From: Acorus gramineus | Lineage: Eukaryota; Streptophyta; Magnoliopsida; Acorales; Acoraceae | Length of the DNA: 64,000 nucleotides | Direction: 5' to 3' | NCBI GenBank assembly: GCA_030737835.1 | Contig: JAUJYN010000026.1 | Coordinates: forward strand, 1,534,507-1,598,506 | In this document: piece by piece, positions 21,217 through 33,082 of the stretch | Numbering within the stretch: position 1 is the stretch's first letter | Layout: every line of letters begins with the position of its first letter | Made by a program: the position numbers and the translations under genes | The notes under the pieces: generated by a model | The model's input: the letters and a program-made list of their open reading frames with translations, nothing else | What the model was told of the DNA's origin: nothing | Database searches by the model: none

Positions 21217-21708
21217 TGTTGTGTCTGTGTCATTTGGAGCGCTCTGTTTGAAGATTTGGGTACATAATTTTTTTTTTCCTGAGTTATGTATTCCTGATTT
21301 GGTATTTGGATTTGATTTTGTTAAAATCCAAGATGAAAAGGTTTAATTATGATTTTATTATGAGATGTCCAGTTTTGAGTTAGCTTTCGTACAGAAGTGG
21401 AATTAGATCAACTGGATTCTTGTAGTAAAAGTTATGGATATTTTTCCAAGTATACCCCGGGGATGGAAATTCTGGCAGCAGCCCTGCTCGATGTTTAGCT
21501 CTAATTTTGGATTAGCTAGAGGGATTATCTGATCATGGCATAAACATGAAAGTTGTAGATAATCTTCTTAGCTTTCCATCGGTCTTAGAATCAAGCAATT
21601 CGGAGCTGTATTGAGGAACTTATGGCTGTTCCAGTGAAGCTTGTGCAGAATTTCTAGTCGAAGGGCGACTAGGTCTTTTCCCCTTTAGATATTTGTGTGC
21701 TAAAAAGG

Positions 21709-21739
<31 letters not shown>

Positions 21740-22644
21740 TCACTTCCACGACCAGCCTCTTCTGGTCTCTCCTCTCTTTTCAAACCCCTCCCCCTAGGTG
21801 TTTGATAAAATGATTCAATGAGAGGAGAAGGTGGAGGTGCTAGTGGTGGTGGATCTTTGTGTTTGTGTGTTGTTTGTTGTTCTCCCCTCTATATCAAGCT
21901 CCCTTTTTGCATGTTCTCCCCCCCTGTTTTGCTGCCATGAAGAGGCTGAGGAGGCTGAGTGGAGGTGGTGGTGGTTCCTGTGGCGGCGGTTTCGGTGCGC
22001 GAAGGGCCCCCGAACCTCTCCCTTTCTTTTCCCTCCCAAGGTGAGCTCTTCCTCTCCTTTTTCTTGGTTTTCTTGGCTTAGGGGGCGTTGTGGGAAAGTC
22101 ATGCATGCTAGGTAGAGGTCTTTGGGGGTGTGTGAGAGGTTGGGAGGGGTTAAAATGAGGTTAGGAGGGCTTGGGTGCGCGCTGGGCGCGGTCTGCGCGC
22201 GTGCGCGTGCAGGCGGGCGCGCAGTCGCGCGCAGGTGCGTGCGCGCGGGTGCGTGTGGGTGCAGGCGCGCGCGCGCGGGTAGGGCGCCTGGGCACTGCGC
22301 CTGGGTGCGGGGCAGGGCGCTTGGGCATGCGCCTGGGCGCGGAGCTGAGGACCAGTGCGCGCGCGTGCGCGCGTGCGCGGGGTGCTGGGCGTGGGGCGCG
22401 GGCTGGACGCGTGGTGCGCGCGGCAGTGCGCCGATGGTGCCAGGGTGCGTGCGTGCGTGCGCATTCGTGCGTGTGCGTGCGGGTGGCTATGCGCATGGCT
22501 GCCCGGGGGTTCGGGAGTGTGTCGGTGTGCTCGGACTTGCGTACGTACGGGCCGTATGTACGTTTGTCTGAGTGTTGGGTATTTTAGTGTATTTTTGTAT
22601 GTATTTGTGTATTTTACTCACCGTGTTAAATACCTGTCTTGCAG

Positions 22645-22680
22645 ATCTTGACGGACGGTCACGCGACGACCCAGGTATTG
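22645..22680 (+). other. Exon-like 36-nt block in a type II-a LTR
   Basis: Preceded by TGTCTTGCAG and followed by GTGAGTGG. The same length and the same flanking signals occur in LTR types I and III (33738-33773 and 35460-35495), despite divergence of the surrounding sequence. Confidence 0.5.
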
Positions 22681-23445
22681 GTGAGTGGTACAACCCAACC
22701 CAGTAGGGAGGCGCTATATGCACTTGGGCGTATACCGTCCTCCCCTGGGGCACCATAGGCTATATTAACTTGTGTAATGTGTAATCCATGCAAGCATGAT
22801 TAATATGTAGTATGCATGCTACCCTAGACCGTGTATGTTAGGGACTTGCACCCTTAGGATATGTGTAAGAGCCATGCATCCTGTCACCCTGTTCTCATGC
22901 TAGGAAGCCTCGACCTATGCATGTGTCCTACTAGTTTAATTTATTAAATTAAATGCTAGCATATGATTATTAGCATGCCTTAGATAATATTATAGGGAGG
23001 GGCCTTGCGAGGTCAACATTGAGACTCGAGCTAGGGTACTCCGTGTTCCTTGTTTGGTTGTCAGGATGTCCTATATCGGGACCTCATGCTGCCCTCCCAA
23101 GGTTTCTTTTTCCAATAATATTATAACCTTGTTATTATCTTATATGTTTCCCGCATCTTGGTTATGCGCCCTGGAGGAATTCTGAAGAATTCATGACATT
23201 AGAGTTGTTGAGATGTGTTGTCGGCGGATCCGAGTGGATCATATGCGTATGGATAGGCTGTTCTGTTCCCTTCGTTGGATCCGTGTAGAGACTGTCTCAG
23301 CGTTAGAAAGGTCGTCCTGTGAGAGGGCTCCCATCAGTAGGCACCTCCTGATTTGGGATGGACTGTGCTGAATGTGGGAGTGGCCAAGCGGCCTACGGAG
23401 TGGAGGAGAGACTATCGGTGGACCAAGGGTGACCAACAGCCTAGT

Positions 23446-23825
23446 CAGTCCCAATATCCTATGTCACCTATTGAGGGGTGAGGGTGAGGGTGTGGTGGGT
23501 CGGCGATGTAGCGACCCACTGGATTTGTGTAGTGATGATTATCAGCCTAATCAGTCCCAATATCCTATGTCACCTATTGAGGGGTGAGGGTGAGGGTGTG
23601 GTGGGTCGGCGATGTAGCGACCCACTGGTTTGTAAGTCCCAATATCCTATGTCACCTATTGAGGGGTGAGGGTGAGGGTGTGGTGGGTCGGCGATGTAGC
23701 GACCCACTGGTTTGTGTAGTTGTGGACCATGGATGATTAACAGCTTAGTAAGTCCCAATATCCTATGTCACCTATTGAGGGGTGAGGGTGAGGGTGTGGT
23801 GGGTCGGCGATGTAGCGACCCACTG
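23446..23825 (+). repeat. Hairpin-bearing minisatellite, four units
   Basis: Four copies of a ~77-bp core (AGTCCCAATATCCTATGTCA to GCGACCCACTGG) start near 23446, 23552, 23635 and 23749, with spacers of unequal length. Each ends with GTGGGTCG, 9 bases, CGACCCAC. Related reverse LTRs carry about three units (46400-46625) and two units (3630-3790). Confidence 0.85.
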
Positions 23826-24348
23826 GATTTGTGCAGTTCCTGCCACTTTGAGGCGTGAATAATAAAATTGTGGTTAATATAAATTGTGATGCATGGGTTG
23901 TGCTATTCACTGAGCGTGTGGCTCACCCCTCGCATATATTATTCTCCAGTGTTGTCTGAGTCGGATCTGAAGGAGGAGCTCCCCGAGGGACTTCATCAGT
24001 AGCGGAGTAGCGCCACGTCCCGCGAGTATCAGAGGCTATCAGCATCCCTTTTTGATTGTATGTATTATATTCCGTGCTTGGGCACGCGGTTGTATTATAT
24101 TTGGATGTCGTTGTATATATATTGGCTCTCACAGGACAGTTGATTATGTATCGAGTCTGTAATATGTTTTTGAATTACAGACTCAGTCTTTTAGCTTCTG
24201 CTATTTGTGTATATATCCTGTCAGCTTCATGTTGTCTGTGTTGTCATATTGATGTTGTTTAGGGTATGTTATTGACCTCCTGTTTAGACTGCTGATATCA
24301 TATATACACTTGCCGCGTCCCGGGGACGCCCGGGGCGTGACAAAAAGT

Positions 24349-24360
24349 TGGTATCAGAGC
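24349..24360 (+). other. Primer-binding site, initiator tRNA-Met
   Basis: TGGTATCAGAGC, complementary to the 3' end of plant initiator tRNA-Met, six bases after the 5' LTR. Confidence 0.9.
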
Positions 24361-24462
24361 CTGGTCCTGTCAGAGCCAATGGTCTTCTTTTCGTAGAGAT
24401 GAGTCCTAGGATTTCTATATGAGTATTCTGATCCTAGTGTCTGGTTTTCTTGGGTTGCTGAT

Positions 24463-24861
24463 ATGCCTCCTCGCAGAGGACGGCGCGGACATGGTCCCTC
24501 TCGACCTTTGGAGGTTTCCGGACCTATCAGAGGCGAGGATGCTACTGGAGAGTCCACGGCTGTGAGGCCAGGATCGGCGCAGGAGCCTCCCGCATGGAAA
24601 CGTGCGTTCGCTCGGATAGCGGATTTGGTGGAGACTCAGACGAGGGCACTGGAGGCCCAGGCTAGAGTGTTGGCTGAGAAGGCTAGAGAGATTCAGGAGC
24701 TGAGAGCGGCCCGTGATGCAGTTCCACAGGTCCCCTTGATGGCAGATCCGCCTGTGGTACCAGATGTACCCCCAGTCCCCGTGGTGATTCCAGCGGAGAG
24801 AGCTCAGGATCCCCTGGTGTGGGAGGTGGAGCTAGAGGCTACCCGGGAGAGGGTTATTGAA
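24463..24861 (+). pseudogene. gag N-terminal remnant of the type II element
   Basis: A 133-residue frame starting MPPRRGRRGHG, basic at the start, then a helical stretch (ARIADLVETQTRALEAQ) and a proline-rich stretch. The same plan opens the gag of the I-b element at 45230. The capsid and zinc-knuckle parts are absent: at about 24835 the frame runs into LTR-like sequence and stops at 24862. A functional Gag is not possible. Confidence 0.8.
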
Positions 24862-25190
24862 TGATGTCGCGAGCGTGGAATCGTTCTCCCCTTCGTCAGA
24901 TCCGTGTAGTACAGCCCCGGCGTTAGACAGGCTATCCTGTACCAGGTAAGCTACGGAGCGGGGAGAGGCTACCGGTGGACCAGGGGTGTAGAGCAGTCTA
25001 AGTCTCTCCCAAAGTCCCAAGTTTCCTCCTTTCGGGAGTGAGGGTGTGGATGAGGCGAAGACGCGACGTCTCGTGACCCAATTGTTGTTCGACCGTTCCC
25101 AAAGATGTTGGGTCCGGTCTTGTGATGGATGTTGAAGGATATCGATGGGTGATTATCTAGATGTAGATGATCCAGTGGGGTTAGTAGTGT
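24835..25190 (+). repeat. LTR-derived fragment inside the type II internal region
   Basis: GAGGCTACCCGGGAGAGGGT and the following ~350 bp match the c-type LTR modules at about 57590-57990, in the same orientation. It replaces most of gag. Confidence 0.8.
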
Positions 25191-25229
25191 TCTTTAAGGG
25201 TGATGTCTTCTTCTAGTGTTCCTTTTCTG

Positions 25230-25345
25230 GTTTAAGGGGCCGTGTGAGGTCAGCGTTGAGACCCGGGCTAGGGTACTCCGTGTTCCTTGTTTGGTTGTCG
25301 GGGTATCCTATATCGGGACCTCATGGTGCTCTCCTGAGGTTTCTT
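25230..25345 (+). repeat. Second LTR-derived fragment (a-type) inside the internal region
   Basis: CCCGGGCTAGGGTACTCCGT and its flanks match the a-type LTR segment near 23020-23100. The same fragment sits at the corresponding place (about 38190-38300) in the type III element, so it was acquired before the two lineages separated. Confidence 0.75.
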
Positions 25346-25391
25346 TTCCCAGTCAAGGAATACCTTAGAAGCATCAAATTGATGGTGGATT

Positions 25392-25826
25392 AAGTGCGAG
25401 TTTTGGTTGGAGCGTATGGCCTTTCTGGGCCACGTGATTTCCGGCGAGGGCATATCTGTGGACCCGGACAAGATGCTCGCCGTGTCAAATTGGCGTCGAC
25501 CGTCGAACCCCACTGAGATTCAGAGCTTCCTGGGCTTGGCGGGTCATTGCAGGAGGTTTGTCGAGGGTTTCTCGAAGATAGCTGTACCTCCTAACCGCCT
25601 CGCTCGGAAGGATGTCCGGTTCGAATGGTCCCCGTCTTGCGAGGAGAGCTTCCTGGAGTTTAAGCGAAGGCTCACCTCAGCGCCAGTTCTTACCCTTCCG
25701 TCTGGGAGGGGTGGGTTCGCAGTTTGCTCCGATGCATCGCGGTTGGGTGTGGTGATGCGTACGATCGGGATTGGGTGCGTCCTATTGCAGCTCACAGGGC
25801 GATCGCTAGTGGACAGGGTTCCATAG
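25392..25826 (+). pseudogene. RT C-terminal / RNase H N-terminal fragment
   Basis: A frame with [25 protein letters not shown] and [14 protein letters not shown], the connection between reverse transcriptase and RNase H of Tekay/Del elements, matching the I-b element near 51110-51450. The catalytic part of the reverse transcriptase is missing here and appears further downstream in decayed form (from about 26390), so the order is scrambled. Type III lacks this fragment. Confidence 0.8.
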
Positions 25827-27838
25827 TGGCATCTGGAGTCGCTTCGATAAATCATTGTGTGTTGTAGCTGCCCGGTTGAGGCCAGAGCCCTGTGAGGTGC
25901 TCCCAGATCCTATGCTTGTGGTGCGCCCATATGGCAGAGATAGCGGGCTTGGGAGGCTACCAGGTAGAGGCCACACCGGGAGGGTGCTGCTAAATGATGA
26001 GGAGAGCGTGGACTCCCCGTGATGAATCTGCCCATGGAGTGCAGGATGCCGGAGTTCCAATGGTTGTGATGAGCGGCCTATCTCTGGCGGCATGTAAGCA
26101 CAGTTGTGGATACTGTCGCGTTTGCCCCACATTGGTCGAGAATAAAGACGCGATGCTAGCGTTCGTGATGGGACTCAACCGCCCTATCGGATAGATGACG
26201 TCGCATAGGCATTGTCGAGGTTCGACGACCCCCTTATTGCGTGTCTTGTGGATTAAGTGCGGTTGAGCGGCTTACCTAGCGTGTAAGTGTTATCATGAGC
26301 GCCAGCCATGCTCGAGGAGCAGAATCCGAACTTAATTGTTTGTGGTGTTGTTTTGATCTCCCCGTGGAGGTAGAAGATCAATTACCTTTGCCGCGAATCG
26401 ATGATCTATTTGACCAGCTCTGAGAGCGAGTGTCTGCTGTTAGATCGATCTTCGCACAAGGGTACCACAAGTTGGAGATCCGAGAGTTGGACATCCCGTA
26501 GATGGCCTTTCGTGACCGTTCAGGCACTACGAGTTTTAAGTACTGCCGTCGGGGTTGACGAATGCGCCGGATGCCTTCGTGGATCTCAAAAGTTTTATTG
26601 GGTTTCCGAGGACTACTTTGGGGTAGTCTTTGTTGAGTTTGCTGTGGTGTGATGATAAGGTGATGTGGGTGACCTTGTTTCCCCAGGTTGGCATGCCCTC
26701 AGGCAAAGTTCGAGAATCATCATCGCGTGGAAAGCGTCAGTCCATCGAGATTCCTTAGTGGACGTGGGAGTGGGTTATCAGGGATTGTTGCAGACTCGTT
26801 AATGTCATGTTCGGGTCACGACGCCGTCTAGGTGATCATTGACCGACTGACTAAGTCCGCGTTTCCCTCCCTATCAGACTGATTGAGTCTTTGGACGCCT
26901 TGACGTGGGTTTTCACCTTTGCGATTGTTCGTCTTCATGGCGCTCCAGTCGGCGCTATTTTCGGTTGAGACGCGAGGGTTACTTTGAGGTTGTGGCGCAG
27001 CCTTTGGCGCGAGCCTCCATTTAAGTATAGCGTTTCATCGCCGATGGACAGCCAGTCAATGAGGACGATTCGGACCTTGGAGGACATGCTATGTGCCTGC
27101 GTGCTCGATGATGAGGGTAGTTGGGTGAGGCACTACCCATTTGTTGGGGTATGCCTGCAAGCGACTGCCATTCGAGCACCCAGATGGATCTGTGAAGGGC
27201 ACTCTACAGGCGCAGTTTCATACCTCCCTTGTGTTGGGACGGTTGTGGAGCGCCAGTTGGAGGGGCCATAAGTTAGTTGTTTGACCTTGCGGTGGCCGGG
27301 TTGGTTCGTGTGTATATCTGCACCTCCCAGAACCGACAGAGGGCTACCCAGGTCATCATCGCCAGGGGCTTACCTTTGGGTTTTGGTGACCATATTTTCA
27401 GAAGGTTTCCTGGTTTAGGGGCACCCTCTGTTTCGACGTTCGGGGCAAGCTGAGTTTGCTCTTTAGTGGGACCTTTTCTCTTCATTGAGTGGATTGGGGA
27501 GCTGGCTTATCATGTAGCCTTTCCCCCACAGCTGGTTCATGCCCACGACGTCGTCCTTGTCCCATGGCCGAGGCGTTATGTCCACGATCCTGCTCAGTCT
27601 TTCTGTTCGACCGCCTCATCCTCGAGGTGGATTTGTCGTTCGTGGAGCAGTGGATCGAGGCCAAGGACAAGCATGAGAAGAGGCTCCACGCTAAGACCGT
27701 TCCTTTGATTATAGTGTGTTAGTAGCGCCAGTCCGGTGCGAAGACCACTTGGGAGCAAAGGTCTAAGCATGATACTTTCGGTCTTCCCTTTTGGGTTTCC
27801 TTAAATTTCGAGGACTAAATTTCCTAAGGGGGGAAGAA
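25827..27838 (+). pseudogene. Scrambled, decayed pol (RT, integrase, chromodomain remnants)
   Basis: No long frame survives. Recognisable pieces in order: LTR-like ACCAGGTAGAGGCCACACC modules (about 25960); an RT piece from about 26390; integrase pieces with RLIESLDALTW and ATGCTATG-adjacent EDMLCACVLDDEGSWVRH (about 26870-27140); a GPY/F-like piece near 27460-27530; and chromodomain remnants near 27640-27780. The segment is collinear and closely similar to 38460-40496 of the type III element. It ends in a polypurine tract at about 27826-27837. Confidence 0.8.
27826..27837 (+). other. Polypurine tract of the type II element
   Basis: AAGGGGGGAAGAA immediately before the 3' LTR start. It primes plus-strand DNA synthesis in this class of element. 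The other two elements have the same sequence at the same place. Confidence 0.85.
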
Positions 27839-30448
27839 TGTTGTGTCTGTGTCATTTGGAGCGCTCTGTTTGAAGATTTGGGTACATAATTTTTTTTTCC
27901 TAAGTTATGTATTCCTGATTTGGTATTTGGATTTGATTTTGTTAAAATACAACATGAAAAGGTTTAATTATGATTTTATTATGAGATGTCCAGTTTTGAG
28001 TTAGCGTTCGCACAGAAGTGGAATAAGATCAACTGGATTCTTGTAGTAAAAGTTATGGGTATTTTTCCAAGTATACCCCGGGGATGGAAATTCTGGCAGC
28101 AGCCCTGCTCGATGTTTAGATCTAATTTCGGATTTGCTAGAGGGATTATCTTATCACGCATAAGCATAAAAGTTGTAGATAAGCTTCTTAGCTTTCCATC
28201 GGTCTTGGAATCAAGCAATTCGGAGCTGTATCCAGGAAGTTATGGCTGTTTCAGTGAAGCTTGCGCAGAATTTTAAGTCAAAGGGCGACTAGGTCTTTTC
28301 CCCTTTAGATATTTGTGTGCTAAAAAGGCTCTCTCTCTCTCTCTCCCTCCCTCTCACTTCCACGACCAGCCTCTTCTGGTCTCTCCTCTCTTTTCAAACC
28401 CCTCCCCCTAGGTGTTTGATAAAATGATTCAATGAGAAGAGAAGGTGGAGGTGCCAGTGGTGGTGGATCTTTGTGTTTGTGTGTTGTTTGTTGTTCTCCC
28501 CTCTATATCAAGCTCCCTTTTTGCATGTTCTCCCCCCCCCCCTGTTTTGCTGCCATGAGGAGGCTGAGGAGGCTGAGTGGAGGTGGTGGTTCCGGTGGCG
28601 GCGTTTCGGTGCGCGAAGGGCCCCCGAACCTCTCCCTTTCTTTTCCCTCCCAAGGTGAGCTCCTCCCCTCCTTTTTCTTGGTTTTCTTGGCTTAAGGGGG
28701 GTTGTGGGAAAGTCATGCATGCTAGGTAGAGGTGTTTGGGGGTGTGTGAGAGGTTGGGAGGGGTTAAAATGAGGTTAGGAGGGCTTTGGCGCGCGCTGAC
28801 GGGCGTAGTCGGGCGCGTTGGCGGGCGCGCGAGCGTACGCGCAGGTGCACGGGCGTGCGCGCAGGGTTCTGCACGGGCGCGCGGTGCGCGGGAGGGCGCG
28901 CGGGGTGGACACGCGGGCAGGCGCGCGGCAGTGCGCCAAGGGTGCAGGGGCGCATGCGTGCGTGCACATGCGTGCGTGCGCGTGTGGGGGGCCATGCGTG
29001 TGGCTGCCCGAGGGTTCGGGTGGGTGTCGGGGCACTCGGACTCGCGTGCGTACGTGCGTGCTCGCATGCGTGCGTGTCCGTATGCATGCTTGTCCGAGTA
29101 TTTGGTATTTCTAGTAAATTTCATGTATATTTGTGTAGTTTACTCACCATATTGAATGCCCATGTCTTGCAGATCTTGGCGAACGGTCACGCAACGACCC
29201 GGGTTTCGGTGAGTGGGTCAATCCAACCCAGTAGGGAGGCGTTCGATGCACGTAGGCGTGCATTGCCCTCCCCTGGGGCACCATAATTGCATATTAACTT
29301 GTGTCAAATGAAAAACTATGTTAATGCATGTTCTACTATGATGTAACCATGCCATATTAGACATTGTATGCTAGGGATATACATCCATGTATCATGTATA
29401 GAGGCACATACATGCCTAGACACCATGTCCCATTTTTGAAAAGCCTTGATCTACTCATGTTTCCCGTTTAGTTTAATTTATTTAAATCAAATGAGATTAT
29501 ATTGGTATAAGCATGCCTTAGAGAATATTATAACCTTGTTGTTATAATATATGTTTCCCCGCATCTTAGTTATGCGCCCTGGAGGAATTCTTGAGATTTC
29601 ATGACATTAGTAGTGTTAGAAATCGTTGTCGACGGATCCAAGAGGATCGTATCCGTGTGAGTAGGCTGTTTTCTCCCCTTCGTTGGAGCCGAGTAGGGAC
29701 TCCCCGGCGTTGGGAAAGCTGTCCTGACAGAGGGCTCCCATCTGTAGGTACCACCGATGCGTCGGAGGGTACTGATCGTGGGAGTATACCAGGTAGAGGC
29801 TACGCGAGGGAGAGGCTACTGGTGGACAAGGGTGGAGAGCAGTCTAGTCTGTCCCAAAAGGCCCATGTCACCCCTAAAGGGTGAGGGTGAGGGTGGGGTG
29901 GGTCGGCGATGTTACGACCCACTAGCTTGTGCAGTTACTCCCGTTTAGGGACTTTAACTATTATAAGGTTAATATGAGTTGTGTTGCATAGATTGTGCCA
30001 TTCACTAAGCGTGTGGCTCACCCCTCGCATATTCTTTTCCTCCAGTTGTTACTGAGTCGGATCTGAAGGAGGAGCTCCCCGAGGCATCACAGCAGTAGCG
30101 GAGCAGCGTTCACGTTTTGGGATCTTGTGAGTGAGAGGCCATCAGCATCCCCTTCTTTGCTTGTATGTATTGTTATCCGTGCTCGGGCACAACACTTGTA
30201 TTTGGATGTCTTTATTTATATTGGCTCTCACAGGACAGTTGATTATGTATTCTGGTCTGTAATATGTCTTTGAATTACAGACTCAGTCGTTTAAGCTTCC
30301 GCTATATGTATATATATTATGTCAGCTACATTATTGATTGTGTTGTCATTTTCGATGTTGTTTAGAGTATTTTATTGATCTCCTATATAGACTGCTGATA
30401 TTATATATATTTGCCACGTATCGGGGACGGCCGCCCTGGGGCGTGATA
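27839..30448 (+). repeat. 3' LTR of the type II element (II-b)
   Basis: 2610 bp. The first ~900 bp are nearly the same as the 5' LTR start. From the GC-rich block (about 28780-29090) on, it follows b-type LTRs such as 44120-45120. The end is TGATA instead of TGACA. Confidence 0.88.
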
Positions 30449-31298
30449 GGGCTACCGGTTGACCAAGGGTGTAGAGCAGTCTAATTGCTCTCAAAAGTCC
30501 TATGTCACCTCTAAAGGGTGAGGGTGAGGATGTGGTGAAGTTACGTCGCCGCGTGACCCATTCGTTGTTCGTCCGTTCCCATAGTTGTTGGGTCCGGTTG
30601 CGTATCGATGTTCAAAGACATCGTTGGGTAGTTATCTCGATGTAGATGATCCAGTAGTGTTGTGTAGACCAGTAATTTCGCGTCTCTTCGACCAACGGTA
30701 TGGTCTCTCCCCAAGAGTCCTAAGAGCCTCCCACCGGGAGTGAGGGTGAGGGTGAGGTTGGTCGCGCCGCCGCGTGACCTTGTTATCCATTGGGTTTCCA
30801 CCCATGTATTCCTTGAAAGGAAATTGCCTTAACATTGAACTGTTGTAATGGTGATTGGTTTCCAGCCACTCACTGAGCTTGTAGCTCACCCCTCGCATAC
30901 TGTTTCTTTTCAGGGGTAGTGTTGGGCGTGGAGCTGGAGCTTCCCTGTGGCGTGGTCTTATGTGCGTGGAGCGTTCTGTCCGGCGGGTGGTGAGTGCGAG
31001 GCTGTCAGCAGTCCTAGAGTCATTTTATGTATTGTAAATCATGCATGTGGCACAGGTTGTATTTTTTTTACTAGACTTGGCTCTCAAAGGACATTGATTG
31101 TGTTTCGAGTCTGTAATGATATTTTTGGTTTACAGACTTATTGATATTTTATGCTTCCGCCTTTTCAGTTGAGTTATCAGTTATCATTGCTTTGCCAGCT
31201 TGTGTGTTATTTATTGGAGTCATTATTGATCTCTTGTACTTGATAGCTGATACTTCATTATTGCCACGTCTTGGGGACGGTCGCCCTGGGGGGTGACA
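30449..31298 (+). mobile_element. Forward LTR fragment, tail type c (5' truncated)
   Basis: Starts in the middle of a c-type LTR (GGCTACCGGTTGACCAAGGG) and ends GGGGGGTGACA. It shares diagnostic words such as GTAATTTCGCGTCTCTTCG with the complement of 19925-20775, so the two fragments form an inverted pair around the type II element. Confidence 0.85.
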
Positions 31299-31749
31299 CC
31301 AGTAGCAATCTCAACGAAGACTATCTCAAAGTAGTCCACGGAGGCCCAATAAAACTTTTGAGATCCACAAAGGCATCCGGCGCATTCGTCAACCCCGACA
31401 GCAGTACTTAAAACTCGTAGTGCCCGAAACGGTCACGAAGGCCATCAACGGAATGCCCGACTCTTGGATCTCCAATTTGGGGTACCCTGCGCGAAGATCG
31501 ATCTAAGAAAAGACACTGCCTACCAGAGCTGGTCAAACAGATCATCAATTCGCGGCAAAGGGGTACCTGATCTTCAACCCCTATGGGAAGATCAAAACAA
31601 CTCCTCGAACGATTAAGTCCGAATTCCGCTCCTCGAGCATCTCGATGCTCCTCGGCCTGGCGCTCATGATGACCTTGACACGCTAGGTAAGCCGCTCAAC
31701 CGCACTTAATCCGCAAGACGCGCAACAGGAGGTCGTCAAACCCCGACAA
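31299..31749 (-). pseudogene. Reverse fragment of the same scrambled pol
   Basis: The complement matches about 26240-26650 and 38850-39290: RT remnants including the complement of GGGTTGACGAATGCGCCGGA. It is a third copy of the decayed internal region. It borders the type IV LTR at 31750, in the order LTR then internal on the minus strand. Confidence 0.85.
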
Positions 31750-32408
31750 TGTTACGCCTCGGAGCGGCCATCCTCAGAATATCATACAGGAGGCTAACAA
31801 GATAACCACATATAAGGATTGGTAGAGCAAGACTAGACTGGGAAGCAGAAGCATAATATAAACAAGTCTGTAACCAAAAATATCATTACAAACAGAGGGT
31901 ATACAATTACTGTCTTGTGTGAGCCAAGTCTGATCAACAAAGAGAATACATACATCATGTGCCCATGCACCAAAAAGAACCACATACAAAAACAACAAGA
32001 CTGCTGACGACCTCGCTCGCTAATCTCAAAAGACGGACGTAACACAGGCAGCCAAGAAACACCTCATGGGAGCTCCGCCTTCGTGACCTGTTCTGCCTCC
32101 ACTGGAGAGAAACAAAGGAAAACGAGGGATGAGCTAAAAGCTTAGTGAATAGTCAACCACCACACAATGAAGATAATACATAGTCAACACTTAAACGAAT
32201 ACACAACAAGTTGTCAACAAATACTCCACAATCACTCCACGTCATCCGGTAGCCCTCTCCCTGGCAGCCTGCCCACGACGGTACCAGTCACGGGGAGGCA
32301 CCTCACAGGGTAGCTCCGACGCTGGGTAGCTTCAACGCACGATGATGTCGGGGTGATACACTCCACACTCGCGGGGATCACATTAATCAACGTATACCAT
32401 ACTCGATA
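31750..32408 (-). mobile_element. Divergent reverse LTR (type IV), tail-side part
   Basis: Starts TGTTACGCCTCGGAGCGGCC (complement GGCCGCTCCGAGGCGTAACA). It keeps the general LTR plan: sequence like CTGTAACCAAAAATATCATT, and an acceptor-side block with the complement of the CTCACT(A/G)AGC word. It is cut at 32409 by the I-b element and continues at 60281. The last five bases, CGATA (32404-32408), are that element's target duplication. Confidence 0.7.
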
Positions 32409-33082
32409 TGTTATATATGTGTCACTTTTTAGCCTATTGGTCACATTTGGGTCGTTTTTGGCCATTTTCCAATTTTTTTTTTTCGATCGGAGCCGCTAAA
32501 ATTTTAGACTTTTAGCTATCCGCTTGAGTTCGAGTACTCCGATTGGAAATCTAACTGTGTATTATGAGTCCTGGTACCATTTTGTACTACTCATAAAAAT
32601 TTCATCGAATTCCGGTAACGTTTTAAAAATTTTGCAGTTTCATCGAATTGTATCCGGGTTTCGGTCGTTTCTGGTTTGTTAGGAGGAATAGTGTTGGGAT
32701 ATTTTGGTGGTTATGGTAACCTTGGGTAACCTCACCCCCCTCTTGCTTAAAGGGTAAGAAATCTTTGGTTATTTTTGATGTGTGTGGGTGAGTTTAGCTT
32801 AGGTTCACCCCTTTTTCCCTTCTCATCACCCCCCCAATTTGAGAAAAATGAGATCTCTCTCTCTCACCACTTCCCACGCCTCCCTCTCCCTTTGATTGTG
32901 TGTGTGTGTGTGTGTGTGTTTTTTTTAAGGAAAAGAAGGAGAAGAAGAAGCAAAAGAAGAGGAGAAGTGAAAGAGAAAGAGCACTCAAAGGTGTGTTTGT
33001 GTTGTTGTTGTTGTCCCTTTCTCTCTTTCTTTCTCTCTAGCTTTCACCACTCTCATGCTCCCCTTTTGCCCCTGATTTTCAG

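Larger units (their letters stand above)
21217..24342 (+). repeat. 5' LTR of the type II element (II-a)
   Basis: 3126 bp, from TGTTGTGTCTG to GTGACA. It contains a CT-rich tract near 21710, an exon-like block near 21942-22041, the GC-rich block (about 22170-22510), the 36-nt block 22645-22680 between CAG and GTGAGT, and four minisatellite units (about 23446-23825). Confidence 0.9.
21217..30448 (+). mobile_element. Type II Tekay/Del-like LTR retrotransposon with unlike LTRs (II-a and II-b), non-autonomous
   Basis: Bounded by TGTTGTGTCTGTGTCATTTG heads at 21217 and 27839. The 5' LTR ends CGGGGCGTGACA (24342), and the 3' LTR ends GGGGCGTGATA (30448) with a different tail. The internal region (24343-27838) has an initiator-Met primer-binding site, a gag start and scrambled pol remnants. 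The flanking five bases differ (GCTCG and GGGCT), so there is no target duplication. I infer that the 3' side arose by recombination with another element. Confidence 0.85.

Noticed and set aside
23446-23825. CRISPR-like array of direct repeats
   Set aside because: The units are ~77 bp with unequal, related spacers, lie inside a plant LTR and have no cas genes.
24349-24360. tRNA gene at TGGTATCAGAGC
   Set aside because: Only 12 bases complementary to the tRNA 3' end, directly after LTR ends. It is a primer-binding site, not a tRNA gene.
26401-26652. Open frames in the decayed type II pol (also 38831-39310)
   Set aside because: They are in the wrong phase for the RT remnant that the nucleotides still resemble, and no protein domain is encoded in these frames.
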